Positions 9,108 through 17,757 of a stretch of DNA of 35,671 nt are shown one piece after another (position 1 is the stretch's first letter; each line of letters starts with the position of its first letter). Below the pieces are notes generated by a model. That model worked only from the letters and a program-made list of their open reading frames with translations, ran no database searches and was not told the DNA's origin. The translations under genes and the position numbers were made by a program. The DNA is from Planctomycetota bacterium (GTDB lineage: Bacteria > Planctomycetota > JACOTG01), in NCBI GenBank assembly GCA_016178505.1, contig JACOTG010000065.1, forward strand, positions 1 to 35,671, read 5' to 3'.

Positions 9108-10325
9108 CTATCGCTGTCGTTTGCGGCCGACGGTGCGGGGCTCGAAGTTGAGTTGAGGGTGATCCTTCTCGTAGTAGCCGCGGATCGCGTCACCGTCGCC
9201 GGCGATGGCTTCCGCCGGTACGAGCGTGCGCAAGGCCTCGAAGATCTCGCGACCGATCACGTCGGACGGACGCTCGTCGATTTCCGGCGGCTCGGTGACC
9301 ACGGTCTCCTCGCCGGTCTTCGCGTCCTTCACGACCTTCCACCTCGAGAACTCCTCGGACTTGTTCCAGAACACCGAGATGCGAGTCAGCACGCCCACGA
9401 CTTGAGGTTCCTCGTCTTCGATGAGGTCGACGTTCGAGTCGAGGCCCAGAAGGAAGACGAACGGCCTTGCGCCCGCTGCGCGGAACGGACGCACGGCCGA
9501 TCGATACGGCTCCACGTCGCGAACCACGGCGCCCACGAGCAGCACGGACTCTCCGCGCTTTGGCGGGTCGGTCCCGATCGGAACTCGCAGTGCGGCCGAG
9601 AGGGCGATGGCCAGCGGTTCGGACTCGGCGTCGAGGATCGCGAGGCGATCGAAATGCCAACCCCAGACCTCGCGGTGCTCGAGGAATCGCGCGAGCGTGG
9701 TGGCGACCGCGAGCGCTCCGTCGAAGTTGTGGAAAAAATAGTTCGGCACCGATGCGCCGTCGTCGGTGTCGACGCCGAGGCAAACCGCGCCGTAGCGCAA
9801 GTAGACCTCTTCTTTCATGCCGGGCGCGCCGCCGGGGAAGGGCTCCGGGAACTCGCGGAATCGCGGGAGGCGGTGAAGTCCGAGCCGCGAGTCCACGTCG
9901 TCGCTGTCGATTGCGAGAGCGCGTTGAAAGGCCAGTTCGGCGTCGTCGTACCGAGCAAGTCGGAGGCGGGCGGCGCCGAGCTCTTTCCACGCCATCAAGA
10001 AATCGTCCGCGATCTCCACGGAACGCTCGAGGCACGCCGCAGCCTCGGCGTACTCGGCCCGCTCGTTCAAGATCCAGCCGAGGTTGTAGAGCACCACCGG
10101 GTGGTCGCCGAGCGCGAGCGCGCGACGCAGCGTTCGTTCGGCGCCTTCGACGTCGCCGAGCCGATGCTTGAGGTACGCGATCGCGATGTAAGGATCCTGG
10201 AACTTCGGATCCGCGGCGACGGCGGCCTCGTATCGCTCGAGCGCTGCCTCGAACTCGCCGTGGTCCGAGAGGCGATTCCCCTCGTTGAAGAGCTTTGCGG
10301 CCTTTGTTTGCTTCTTACCCTTCAC
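9108..10325 (-). CDS. TPR protein with uncharacterised C-terminal domain
   Basis: 405 residues. Residues 8-142 form about four tetratricopeptide repeats (AAKLFNEGNRLSDHGEFEAALERYE..., YIAIAYLKHRLGDVEGAERTLRRAL and so on), a protein-binding scaffold. Residues 160-405 have no motif I recognise: an acidic, soluble alpha/beta-looking region with no signal peptide or membrane segment, ending in a basic GRKRQR tail. The start is a GTG with no clear ribosome binding site; no better in-frame ATG exists near the first TPR. Probably cytoplasmic. The 187-bp gap to the CHRD gene shows nothing else. Confidence 0.7.
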   Translation of the reverse strand: MKGKKQTKAAKLFNEGNRLSDHGEFEAALERYEAAVAADPKFQDPYIAIAYLKHRLGDVEGAERTLRRALALGDHPVVLYNLGWILNERAEYAEAAACLERSVEIADDFLMAWKELGAARLRLARYDDAELAFQRALAIDSDDVDSRLGLHRLPRFREFPEPFPGGAPGMKEEVYLRYGAVCLGVDTDDGASVPNYFFHNFDGALAVATTLARFLEHREVWGWHFDRLAILDAESEPLAIALSAALRVPIGTDPPKRGESVLLVGAVVRDVEPYRSAVRPFRAAGARPFVFLLGLDSNVDLIEDEEPQVVGVLTRISVFWNKSEEFSRWKVVKDAKTGEETVVTEPPEIDERPSDVIGREIFEALRTLVPAEAIAGDGDAIRGYYEKDHPQLNFEPRTVGRKRQR

Positions 10326-10445
10326 GGTTCACCGTGCCGATTCGAAACGGATCTCTGCGCGTTCCGGCGCCTCGCAACGGTCCCGCGCAAGTCATCGTCG
10401 CGCCGGTCCGCGAGCTTGAATGGGGCTTCGTCGAACGCGCATCGA

Positions 10446-10466
10446 CGGATCGGCGATGACGATCCG
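10446..10466. other. Perfect 7-bp hairpin between pfkB-like and TPR genes
   Basis: CGGATCG-GCGATGA-CGATCCG lies just beyond the stop codon of the PfkB-family gene. There is no T tract on either strand, so it may be a 3' stabilising or attenuating hairpin rather than a terminator. The rest of 10326-10488 shows nothing I can assign. Confidence 0.35.
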
Positions 10467-10488
10467 CCGTCGGAAAGAGGAGATCGAA

Positions 10489-11433
10489 TCATTGGCGTTT
10501 TCTAGCGGCCGTCGCGGCGAGCGATTCGGTGTCTTCGAGCGATTGAATGCCGGCCGTCGCTCCCACCGCGCGGACGCACGCGGCGCCTGCGGCCGAGGCG
10601 AACCGCGCGGTCCGATCGAGATTCCATCCACGGAGGATTCCCACGAGCACTCCCGCTGCGAAGGCGTCGCCCGCGCCGGTCGTGTCGACGACGTGCACGG
10701 GTACGGCGGGAATGCTCACCGATTCCGTCGCGTTTCGGACGAACGACCCCGCGGCGCCGCGCTTGATGGCGACCACGCTGACTCCCTTGGCGAGGAAAAA
10801 CTCCGCTTGCGCTTCCGGCTCGGACTCGCCGGTGAGAGCGGAGGCTTCGGCCTCGCTCGCGAGGAGGACGTCGACGTAGGGCAGCGCGGGGCCGATCGCG
10901 TGAATCCAACGGCCCGTGGGGTCGAAGACCGTGTCGAGGGAGGTGGTGACCTCGAGTGCCTGCGCGTGCGCGAGGATCCGTGCCATCGGCTCGCCGTCGA
11001 GCCCGGGAAGGAGTAGCGCTCCGCCGACGTGGAGGACGCGCGCTCCGCGCACGACGTCCCCGTCGACGTCCGCCTCCGAGAGACTCGCGTTCGCGCCCGC
11101 GGCGTGGAGGAAGCTGCGCTCCCCGTCGGGAGAGACGAAGACGACGCTTGCCGACGTCGGTCGTTCGTCGTCGCGCCGGACCCCCGAAACGTCGACGCCC
11201 TCGCGGCCGAGCGCGGTGACGACGAAATCGCCGAAACCGTCGCGGCCGACGCGACCGATCACGGCCACGTGCGCGCCGAATCGGGCGAGCGTGACCGCCG
11301 TGTTCGCGGCGCATCCTCCGAGCGCGAGCTCGAGTGAATCGACGAGCGCGAGGCGGCCCGACGGAGGAAGGCCCGACACGGGGCGCGCGATGACGTCCGC
11401 GACGAGGAGCCCGAGCGAGATCACCTCAGGCAT
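10489..11433 (-). CDS. PfkB-family carbohydrate/nucleoside kinase
   Basis: Ribokinase-type sugar kinase of 314 residues, the normal length. The N-terminal signature is GGCAANTAVTLARFGAHVAVIGRVGRDGFG (39-68). The C-terminal signature DTTGAGDAFAAG (250-261) contains the catalytic base Asp256 and the anion hole. Substrate is not decidable between ribose, fructose, KDG or nucleosides. ATG 11433 is chosen because the protein then begins at the first beta strand; the frame stays open 23 codons further up without coding character. No strong ribosome binding site is visible. It diverges from the hydrolase gene across a 168-bp region. Confidence 0.88.
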   Translation of the reverse strand: MPEVISLGLLVADVIARPVSGLPPSGRLALVDSLELALGGCAANTAVTLARFGAHVAVIGRVGRDGFGDFVVTALGREGVDVSGVRRDDERPTSASVVFVSPDGERSFLHAAGANASLSEADVDGDVVRGARVLHVGGALLLPGLDGEPMARILAHAQALEVTTSLDTVFDPTGRWIHAIGPALPYVDVLLASEAEASALTGESEPEAQAEFFLAKGVSVVAIKRGAAGSFVRNATESVSIPAVPVHVVDTTGAGDAFAAGVLVGILRGWNLDRTARFASAAGAACVRAVGATAGIQSLEDTESLAATAARKRQ

Positions 11434-11568
11434 CGAGGACTCGCGGGCGGTCGTGTCGTCGAGACGGGAGGGTCGAAGTGCATCACGGCGCGAACGTAGC
11501 ACCGCTGGCGCGCCCGATCAACGCTGCCTTCGACGCCGGGCGACGGCGTATCGATTTCGTGCGACTGG

Positions 11569-11595
11569 ATACGACATCGACTCGTGTCGTATGCT
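11569..11595 (+). promoter_or_regulatory. Inverted repeat overlapping -10 of hydrolase gene
   Basis: ATACGACA (11569-11576), an 8-nt loop and TGTCGTAT (11585-11592) form a perfect 8-bp inverted repeat. Its right arm runs into a -10-like TATGCT (11590-11595), which is only 6 nt from ATG 11602. This looks like an operator on a leaderless promoter; a small RNA hairpin is the alternative. Confidence 0.5.
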
Positions 11596-11601
11596 CCTGC
11601 C

Positions 11602-12603
11602 ATGCAGTCTTTGCGCAGCGCATTCTCCATCGCGTGTGCATTCGCGTCGGTCTCGATCGCGGTCCTCCCGATCTTCGGTGACCCGTCCTCCAGCACGCCG
11701 CTCTTCGACGCGGACCCTGCGGCGACCTTCATCGTCGAACGGCATCTGGTGGAGCCCGCGATGGCGCCGACGAAGCCGTACTCGGTGCATTCGTTCCGGG
11801 TGCCGACCGCCGCACCGTCGGGCGACGCGACGAACGACGTCATCCCCGGACGCGACTACGTTCCGGCCGGCGAGAGTCGCGGCTCGGTCGTGATCCTGCC
11901 GATCTGGTACGGCCCGAAAGAGGGCGGCCTCGAAGACGTGGCGGCTCGCTACCTCGCGACCCGCGGATTCCGCGCATTCGTGTTGCCGATGGCGTGGCAG
12001 TGGGAGCGCCAGTCGGACGGTGGCTTCCCGGGAATCCTCTCCGGCGATCTCGATCGAACGCGCCAGGCGATGATCCAGTCCGTCAAGGATGCGCGCCGCG
12101 TCGCCGCGCTTCTCGATCGCGACGATGGAGGCCGGGGTCGCGTCGGAATCCTCGGCATCAGCCTCGGCGGCTTCGTGGGCGCGCTCACGTTCGGCGTCGC
12201 ACCGGAGTTTCGCGCGGGCGTCTTCGCGCTCGCAGGCGCCGGCGTCTCGGACGTGCTCCTCCACCCGTCGAGCGAGACTCAGCGCGTGATCGACGATCTG
12301 CGCCGTCGCGGCGTGTCGCCCGACGAAGTGCGCCGCCGATGCCGCGACTTCGATCCGGCGACGTACGCGAAGCCCGAACGCGGCGAGCGCCTGCTCCTCT
12401 TCGCTGGGATGTTCGACGAGGTCGTGCAACCGGCGAGCGTCGAGCGGCTCGCAAAGGCGTTCGGCGACGTGACGATCCGATGGGCGCCGGGCGGGCACAT
12501 CACGTCGGCGCTCTTCTATCCGGACTTCCTCGAGAGCGCCGAGCGGCACTTCGGGCGGTGGCTCGCTGAACCTACGGATGGTGCCCCCGCTCGCGCGAAA
12601 TGA
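11602..12603 (+). CDS. Exported alpha/beta hydrolase
   Basis: 333 residues. A hydrophobic signal segment (about 5-26) leads to an alpha/beta hydrolase fold. The nucleophile elbow is GISLGG (185-190, Ser187), the acid is probably Asp272 in MFDEVVQP, and the base His299 in PGGHI. The triad is complete and in order. The fold resembles the dienelactone hydrolase / acetyl-esterase group, but substrate is unknown; esterase or peptidase activity is plausible. ATG 11602 is preferred because a -10 box lies 6 nt upstream; a GTG at 11584 is in frame. Its 3' end overlaps the convergent aspartic protease gene by 32 nt. Confidence 0.8.
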   Translation: MQSLRSAFSIACAFASVSIAVLPIFGDPSSSTPLFDADPAATFIVERHLVEPAMAPTKPYSVHSFRVPTAAPSGDATNDVIPGRDYVPAGESRGSVVILPIWYGPKEGGLEDVAARYLATRGFRAFVLPMAWQWERQSDGGFPGILSGDLDRTRQAMIQSVKDARRVAALLDRDDGGRGRVGILGISLGGFVGALTFGVAPEFRAGVFALAGAGVSDVLLHPSSETQRVIDDLRRRGVSPDEVRRRCRDFDPATYAKPERGERLLLFAGMFDEVVQPASVERLAKAFGDVTIRWAPGGHITSALFYPDFLESAERHFGRWLAEPTDGAPARAK

Positions 12604-14065
12604 ACGCGATCCTCCGCCGCTCATAGTCGAGCACCATCTTGAATCGACCGAGCACGGCTCCGGCGATCGTGCCCAGCGAATAGGGATCGTCGAACGCACC
12701 GAATCCGCGAGCGACGAAGAACGCCGGGAGGTTTTCGAAGCGCTCGCCCGCGAGCTCGAAGCTCTCGACGTGGCTCATCAACGCCTTTGCAGTTCCGCCC
12801 GCGCCGCCGAGCCCGACCTCCTGGCCCGTCCGTCCCTCGGAAAGGCGAAGACGCTCCACCGCAGGCGAGTGGAAGAAGAGCCCCGCGGATCCGCCGCCGG
12901 TGTCGAGCCGGAAGAGTCCTTCGTGCGCGCCTTCGACCCGGGCGCGCACGTGCGGGTGGCGACCGTGCAGGAAGACGGTCTGCCATTCGAGGCCCGCATC
13001 GTCGTGCGATGAGCCGTCGAAGATCTCGACGCGTGGCTCGGTCATGTCGATCGACACGATCGCGCGGCAAAAGAGGTCCCAACCGACGACGCCGGCCACG
13101 GAACGACCGAGCGCCGCCGCGTTCGCGGAGAGGTCGAGCTGCGTGTAGGCGAGCCTCGCCGAGATTTCGATCGGTCCGAGCTCGAACCCCGTGCTTTCGC
13201 GAAAGACGGCGGACGGCGTCGCCGCTCCCGCGCCCGCGCCGAATGTCTTGCCGAAGACGGGGAGGCCGGCTTCGTCGGCCGCCTCGGGCGAGATCACGGA
13301 CACGGCCGCACCGGTGTCGAGGATGAACCAGCCGACGTCCTTTCCGTCGATCCGCGGGCGTACGAAGAGGTGGCCGGTCGGCGCTCGCTCGACCTCGATG
13401 CGGGAAGGAATCGACGCGTCGAATCGCACGTGGGCCGGCGCCGAGGCGGGCCGCGCGTAGACGCCGGGCGCGCGCCGCGTCCCGATCGACGTGACGACGG
13501 TCGTTTGCGTGACGTTCGCGGGAAGTCGATGCTCGACGCGCCGAGGAATCGACAGTCCGTCCACCTCGCGCCAGTCGTCGAGCGTCCAGACGAGCTCGCC
13601 GAACGCCGAGGGCACGGACAGCGTTCGTGGACGATGCGTCGCGCCGTCGACGACGACACGTGCGCAGCGAACGCCCCCCTTCAAGCGAATCGAAAACGCG
13701 AGTTCGCCTGCCGTCGTCGAGTCCGCGAAGGCGACGTCCACCGGACACTCGTCCGCGAGCCACCAGCCGGTCCGGAACCAGTTCGAGAGGAGCAGCGTTT
13801 CTCGTTCGTCCATCTCGAGCGCGCGGGATACGCCCGATCCGTCTCCATCCCAGGCGCACTCGCCGTCGAAACCCGTCGAGCGACGGATGCGTCCGTCGAT
13901 GGCGGTGACAAAACGTCCCCGGCCGTCGTACTCGAGCCGGCACGACACGTCGGTTCCGTAGAACTCTCCGAACCCGGACAGCGCGACTCGACCCGTGACG
14001 GTGCGAAGTCGATCGAGGCCGATCGCCTCTCGCACGCGCCGGCGGCCGACATCGATCTCGTTCAT
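12572..14065 (-). CDS. Retropepsin/pepsin-like aspartic protease family protein
   Basis: 497 residues with two aspartic-protease half-sites: FILDTGAAVSVIS (Asp250) and FRLDTGGGSAGLFF (Asp388), each followed by a beta-rich stretch. Residues 1-200 form a LolA-like beta region (GFDGECAWDGDGSG, 66-78) of the kind that precedes aspartyl proteases in some environmental bacteria. No signal peptide is visible from ATG 14065, so a cytoplasmic location is suggested, which is unusual for this class. Its ATG overlaps the TGA of the upstream HTH gene (ATGA, 14062-14065), so the two are co-translated. That invites the idea that the protease acts with the regulator, but nothing in the sequence proves it. 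Confidence 0.75.
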   Translation of the reverse strand: MNEIDVGRRRVREAIGLDRLRTVTGRVALSGFGEFYGTDVSCRLEYDGRGRFVTAIDGRIRRSTGFDGECAWDGDGSGVSRALEMDERETLLLSNWFRTGWWLADECPVDVAFADSTTAGELAFSIRLKGGVRCARVVVDGATHRPRTLSVPSAFGELVWTLDDWREVDGLSIPRRVEHRLPANVTQTTVVTSIGTRRAPGVYARPASAPAHVRFDASIPSRIEVERAPTGHLFVRPRIDGKDVGWFILDTGAAVSVISPEAADEAGLPVFGKTFGAGAGAATPSAVFRESTGFELGPIEISARLAYTQLDLSANAAALGRSVAGVVGWDLFCRAIVSIDMTEPRVEIFDGSSHDDAGLEWQTVFLHGRHPHVRARVEGAHEGLFRLDTGGGSAGLFFHSPAVERLRLSEGRTGQEVGLGGAGGTAKALMSHVESFELAGERFENLPAFFVARGFGAFDDPYSLGTIAGAVLGRFKMVLDYERRRIAFISRERGHHP

Positions 14066-14652
14066 GGCTTTCTCCTCGAAGACGATTGCATCAAGGGCGC
14101 GAGCGCGAACGTCCAGAGGTGCAGCCGCCCTTCCTTCCGACCGTTTTCTCGGGCGAGCAGCTCTTCGATCCTGCCGACGAGGCCGGCAATCTCTCGGATC
14201 GCATCGCGCGTCAACCAGGCTTTCCGCGATCCAAAGAACGCACACGGCTCGCGGGATTTCGTCCAAGCGAGCTCGTCGTGCGACGCGCGACAAAAGTTCC
14301 GCTCGGCGCGACGAAGGATCGCTGCGGCGGATCGAGCGAGCGCCGTGGCCTTGGTCGGCGACCACGGGTCGCGTTCGACGACGATGCGCTCGGCGGCGAG
14401 CGCATAGACCGATTCGTCACGCTTTCCGATTCGACGAGTGTCGCTGCGACGCACGATGCCCACCGCAAGGAGCGTACGCACGTGGTAGTAGAGGGAGTGC
14501 GGCGAGCGACCGAGTGCCTTCGCCATTTCGCGAACCGAAGCCGGCCCGCCCGTCTGGAGCTGTTCGACGATCTCCACGCGTCCCGGGGAGACGAGCGCCT
14601 CGAGCTGCCGGGGGCGCGTCAACCGCAAGACTCTCTCGCGTCGTTTTCCCAT
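14062..14652 (-). CDS. ArsR-type winged-helix transcription regulator
   Basis: 196 residues. The N-terminal winged helix spans about 10-80, with recognition helices in SVREMAKALGRSPHSLYYHV (39-58) and a wing near GIVRRSDTRRIGKRDESVY. The pattern QLEALVSPGRVEIVEQL at the front is typical of ArsR/HTH_20 regulators. No metal-binding Cys pair such as CVC is present in the helix; the single Cys pair (CRAS, about 119, and PCAF, about 136) is far away. The C-terminal half is helical and basic. ATG 14652 lies 7 nt from a -10 box, giving a leaderless message. It most likely binds the inverted repeat just upstream and represses itself and the protease gene. Confidence 0.8.
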   Translation of the reverse strand: MGKRRERVLRLTRPRQLEALVSPGRVEIVEQLQTGGPASVREMAKALGRSPHSLYYHVRTLLAVGIVRRSDTRRIGKRDESVYALAAERIVVERDPWSPTKATALARSAAAILRRAERNFCRASHDELAWTKSREPCAFFGSRKAWLTRDAIREIAGLVGRIEELLARENGRKEGRLHLWTFALAPLMQSSSRRKP

Positions 14653-14659
14653 GGCCGAG

Positions 14660-14708
14660 AATCTACGATGATCTGTTAGAAGTGTTCAATATATTTTAAT
14701 AGATCATC
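14660..14708 (-). promoter_or_regulatory. Promoter and operator of the HTH/protease operon
   Basis: On the minus strand -35 TTGAAC (14684-14689), an 18-nt spacer and -10 TAGATT (14660-14665) end 7 nt before the start codon. A long inverted repeat flanks the -35: GATGATCTGTTA (14667-14678) and TAATAGATCATC (14697-14708), 11 of 12 positions complementary plus a G/T pair, separated by 18 nt. The block is strikingly AT-rich (14683-14700) in a GC-rich window. This is the best-supported promoter/operator here. Confidence 0.7.
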
Positions 14709-14749
14709 AGAGCGTCCGAGCTATCCGGCGAACTCGATCGGGAGGTCGC

Positions 14750-16903
14750 TTATCGAGGAGGGCCCAGCGTCGGGTCGAGCCGGATCATCTCGCGAAGCAC
14801 CTCATGCCAGGCGTGGTTGTCGGGGATGTCGAGGAATACGGGCTTCGCGAGATCCCTCACCGCGAGGAGGTCGGCGCGCGGGTCCGCACCTCTCGCGATC
14901 GCATGGCGCGCGCGCTGGAGTCGCGCCCGCGCCGCGAGAAGACCGACTCGATTCGGGCACCCCTCCATTTTCCGCGCCGCGTCGAGCGAGCGGAGAGCGA
15001 GGTCGAGGCGATCCGATCGATCCGGCGTGCGGGCTTCCTCGAGCAGGATCTCGGCGCGGGTCACCATCGCCTCGTAGCAAGACGGATCGAGGGTCAGCGC
15101 CGCGTCGGCGAACTTCGCTGCCTCGAGAAGTGGCGCCGGGGCGCCGGTGTGCTGCGCCTCCGCGAGGTACGTGCGCGCGAGGAGCGCCATCGCGTCGACG
15201 CACTCGGGGCAGATCTCCAGCGCGCGCCCGAGCGCGCGGCGTGCCTCCGGCACGGCGCGACGGGCGAAGTGCGCCTCCGCGATGGCAAAGTGCGCTTCGT
15301 AGAAGCTTCTCCGGATCCGAAGCGCTCGCTCGTAGCTCTCGAACGGATCGCCGCCGGCGAAGCGAAGCGCGTCACCTCGAAGCTTCCACACTTCCTCGAC
15401 GTCGGCGTCGGCGGCGAGGATCTCGTCGCACACCGCGACGCACCTCGAGTAGTCGGACTCCGCGAGGCGTTCCACCGCGTGCGTGTAGTTGGTCTGCCAG
15501 ACCGGAAGGCTTTCTTTCACCCGCTGGGCCTCCTGGAAGGCGAGCACCGCCTGGGCGAGCCGTGATCGAGCCGAGGCGAGATGATCCGCGACTCCGATCG
15601 ACGAGAGGTGTTGGCGCGCGCGGTGGTGCTCGCGCAGGTACAGAGCGAGGTAGAGGCGCCCCAGCTCGAAGTGTGCGCTCGCCATGTCACCCACGAGATC
15701 GATCGCGCGCTCCATGTCCTCGAGCGCCGGGCGAAGGCGCTCGCGCCGCGCGAGCGCGACGCCGCGGTAGAAGCGCGCGAGCGCGAAATCGGGGCGTGCC
15801 GCCAAGATGCCGTCCAGCTCGGCGATCATCGCGTCGAGCTTGGGCCACGCGCGGCAGATGTTCGTCGATATCCGGTACAGGAACGCGTCCCAACCCGCGA
15901 TGCCGTGTGCGATCTCGAGCACGGCTCCGAACCCCGAATCCGCCCCGGCCGGCCGGGGCGACCGAACTCGCGGCGATCCGACGAGCCTTCGGAACCACTC
16001 GGACGACTCCGAGCGAACCGGTTGGCCCACGAGAAAGAGGTCGAGGTCCACCGCGAGCTCCGCCGCGGAGGCGTAGCGATCGTCGCGGTTCTTCTGTAGG
16101 CACTTCAGCGTGATGGCCTCGAGGCTCCGTGGGATCGTGGGATCGATCGACCGCGGAAACGGCGGCGGATCGTGAATGACCGCATGCAACGCCTCGACGA
16201 CGTTCGGCCCTTCGAACGGGAAGCGCTTCGTCAGCTTGAGGAAGAGAGTCGCGCCGAGCGAGTAGACGTCACTGCGTCCGTCGACGGCCCGTCGATCGCC
16301 GCGCGCCTGTTCCGGCGGCATCAACGCGGGCGTGCCGATGACGGCGCCGTCCGTCGAGAGCGTGGCGCCGAATTCACCGCTGAGGTCGCGCGCGATTCCG
16401 AAGTCGGTCAGATAGGTGCGACCCTCCCGGTCGAGGAGGATGTTCGACGGCTTGATGTCTCGATGCACGATCCCCTGCGCATGCGCTTGCGCGAGCGCAA
16501 CGGCGACCGTGCGAATCACCCGAACGAGGGCGACGCGGTCGAGGTCCGCGGACTGGAGGCTCGTGCCATCGATGAACTGCATGGCGATGTACGGCCGCCC
16601 CTCGACGACGCCGACCTCGTAGATCTTGACGATCGCCGGGTCGTCGAGGCGCGCGGCGAAGCGCGCCTCCCGGCGAAATCGCTCGACTTCGGCCGGACGC
16701 GCGACGCTCAGGAACTTCAGCGCCACCGGACGACCGAGCGTCTTGTCTTGCGCGAGGAAAACGTCTCCGCAGCCGCCGCGCCCGAGGAATCGGACGAGCG
16801 AGTACTTCTCCGGGATCGCGAGTTCCGTCCCTTCCGTGAGCCCGGCGGGACCGAACAGGTCGCGTGCAATGGCGTTCTCGACGATTTCTTTCTCAGGCGT
16901 CAT
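14750..16903 (-). CDS. Ser/Thr protein kinase with C-terminal TPR repeats
   Basis: 717 residues. The Hanks-type kinase domain occupies about 34-295. The Gly loop is GRGGCGDV (41-48), the lysine is in VALKFL (Lys63), the catalytic loop HRDIKPSN (147-154), the metal site DFG (167-169), then PPEQA (196-200) and DVYSLG (212-217); all catalytic residues are present. The usual PxYMAPEQ reads PALMPPEQ. From about 340 to 700 the protein is helical TPR repeats. No transmembrane segment is visible, so it is a cytosolic kinase, unlike PknB-type receptors. It diverges from an ECF-like sigma factor, an arrangement known in Planctomycetota. Confidence 0.9.
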   Translation of the reverse strand: MTPEKEIVENAIARDLFGPAGLTEGTELAIPEKYSLVRFLGRGGCGDVFLAQDKTLGRPVALKFLSVARPAEVERFRREARFAARLDDPAIVKIYEVGVVEGRPYIAMQFIDGTSLQSADLDRVALVRVIRTVAVALAQAHAQGIVHRDIKPSNILLDREGRTYLTDFGIARDLSGEFGATLSTDGAVIGTPALMPPEQARGDRRAVDGRSDVYSLGATLFLKLTKRFPFEGPNVVEALHAVIHDPPPFPRSIDPTIPRSLEAITLKCLQKNRDDRYASAAELAVDLDLFLVGQPVRSESSEWFRRLVGSPRVRSPRPAGADSGFGAVLEIAHGIAGWDAFLYRISTNICRAWPKLDAMIAELDGILAARPDFALARFYRGVALARRERLRPALEDMERAIDLVGDMASAHFELGRLYLALYLREHHRARQHLSSIGVADHLASARSRLAQAVLAFQEAQRVKESLPVWQTNYTHAVERLAESDYSRCVAVCDEILAADADVEEVWKLRGDALRFAGGDPFESYERALRIRRSFYEAHFAIAEAHFARRAVPEARRALGRALEICPECVDAMALLARTYLAEAQHTGAPAPLLEAAKFADAALTLDPSCYEAMVTRAEILLEEARTPDRSDRLDLALRSLDAARKMEGCPNRVGLLAARARLQRARHAIARGADPRADLLAVRDLAKPVFLDIPDNHAWHEVLREMIRLDPTLGPPR

Positions 16904-16992
16904 CCGATGGCCCTTCGGGATGGGTGCGGGTTTTCGTCGCGCGTCACGGAGTCGTCCCCTCCGCCGTGACGGGGATCGTTCTCCTCGCTCAT
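16900..16992 (-). CDS. Possible 30-residue leader peptide gene
   Basis: A small open frame begins at ATG 16992 and ends at a TGA overlapping the kinase ATG as ATGA. The peptide is highly charged and His/Asp/Gly-rich (MSEENDPRHGGGDDSVTRDE..., 30 residues). A TAAGAT box lies 11 nt upstream on the minus strand. It could couple translation to the kinase, which has only a weak AAGGG of its own. It may equally be untranslated leader. Confidence 0.3.
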   Translation of the reverse strand: MSEENDPRHGGGDDSVTRDENPHPSRRAIG

Positions 16993-17006
16993 GAGAAGAG
17001 CCGATC

Positions 17007-17036
17007 TTATCAGTGACGAAATCGCGCTGCTAGAAT
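17007..17036 (+). promoter_or_regulatory. Probable promoter of ECF-like sigma gene
   Basis: TTATCA (17007-17012), an 18-nt spacer and TAGAAT (17031-17036) lie 61 nt upstream of the sigma factor start. The same stretch faces the divergent kinase gene. Confidence 0.45.
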
Positions 17037-17097
17037 CGGCGCCTGAAAGGGGGGCGGGAACCCGGACCCACGGCGACGCCGCTCCTGATAGCCACCC

Positions 17098-17700
17098 ATG
17101 TTCCAAACCACGATCTGGACGACCATCCGGAACGCCGGGGAGCGCGACCCCGCTGCACTCGAGCGCGTCGCCATGCGCTATCGTCCGGCGATTCTCGCGT
17201 TCGTGCGCGGAAAGGGGTTCGGCCCCGACGACGCGGAGGACGTTTGCCAGGACGTCTTCGTTCGGATTCTCGCGGGCGACGTGATCTCGCGCGCCGATTC
17301 CGCGAAAGGGCGCTTCCGAAGCCTCGTCCTCGCCGTCTCGATGCACGTCATCGCCGACCGTCGCCGTCGGAGCCTGGCCCATGCCGAGCCGGGACCCCTT
17401 CCGGACGAGGAGGCAACGGCCGCGCCCGATCGCGAGCCGGACTTCGATCGCACCTGGGTCCTGCACCTCGCGGAAACCGCGATGACTCAACTTCGCGAGA
17501 TGGGCTCGTCGTACTACGACGTGCTTCGGGATCACGTCGACGGCAAGCCGTCCGACCGCAACAAAGTCTGGATCGCGCGCGGAAAGCTCGTGGCGTTGAT
17601 CCGCCGTGAGATCGCATTTACGTGCGAGTCGCACGACGAGTTCGAGGAGGAGGCGCGATACCTCGCAACTTTCCTGAGACCGGATTCCAAGAAACTTTGA
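17098..17700 (+). CDS. ECF-like sigma-70 family factor with degenerate region 4
   Basis: 200 residues. Region 2 is clear: a helical N-terminus, then DDAEDVCQDVFVRIL (44-58, the core RNA polymerase contact) and FRSLVLAVSMHVIADRRRR (73-91, the -10 recognition segment). Region 4 is poor: the usual helix-turn-helix (ExxGLSxxEIAxxLGxxxxTV) is replaced by DHVDGKPSDRNKVWIARGKLVALIRREI (145-172), with no recognisable turn. About 28 acidic residues follow at the C-terminus. It may be a factor with altered promoter reading. Divergent from the Ser/Thr kinase; regulation by that kinase is an inference. No clear ribosome binding site. Confidence 0.75.
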   Translation: MFQTTIWTTIRNAGERDPAALERVAMRYRPAILAFVRGKGFGPDDAEDVCQDVFVRILAGDVISRADSAKGRFRSLVLAVSMHVIADRRRRSLAHAEPGPLPDEEATAAPDREPDFDRTWVLHLAETAMTQLREMGSSYYDVLRDHVDGKPSDRNKVWIARGKLVALIRREIAFTCESHDEFEEEARYLATFLRPDSKKL

Positions 17701-17757
17701 GACGACCGGCAACCGGCCGCGATCCTCATCGCAGTTCTCGGACCCAAAGGTGATCTC

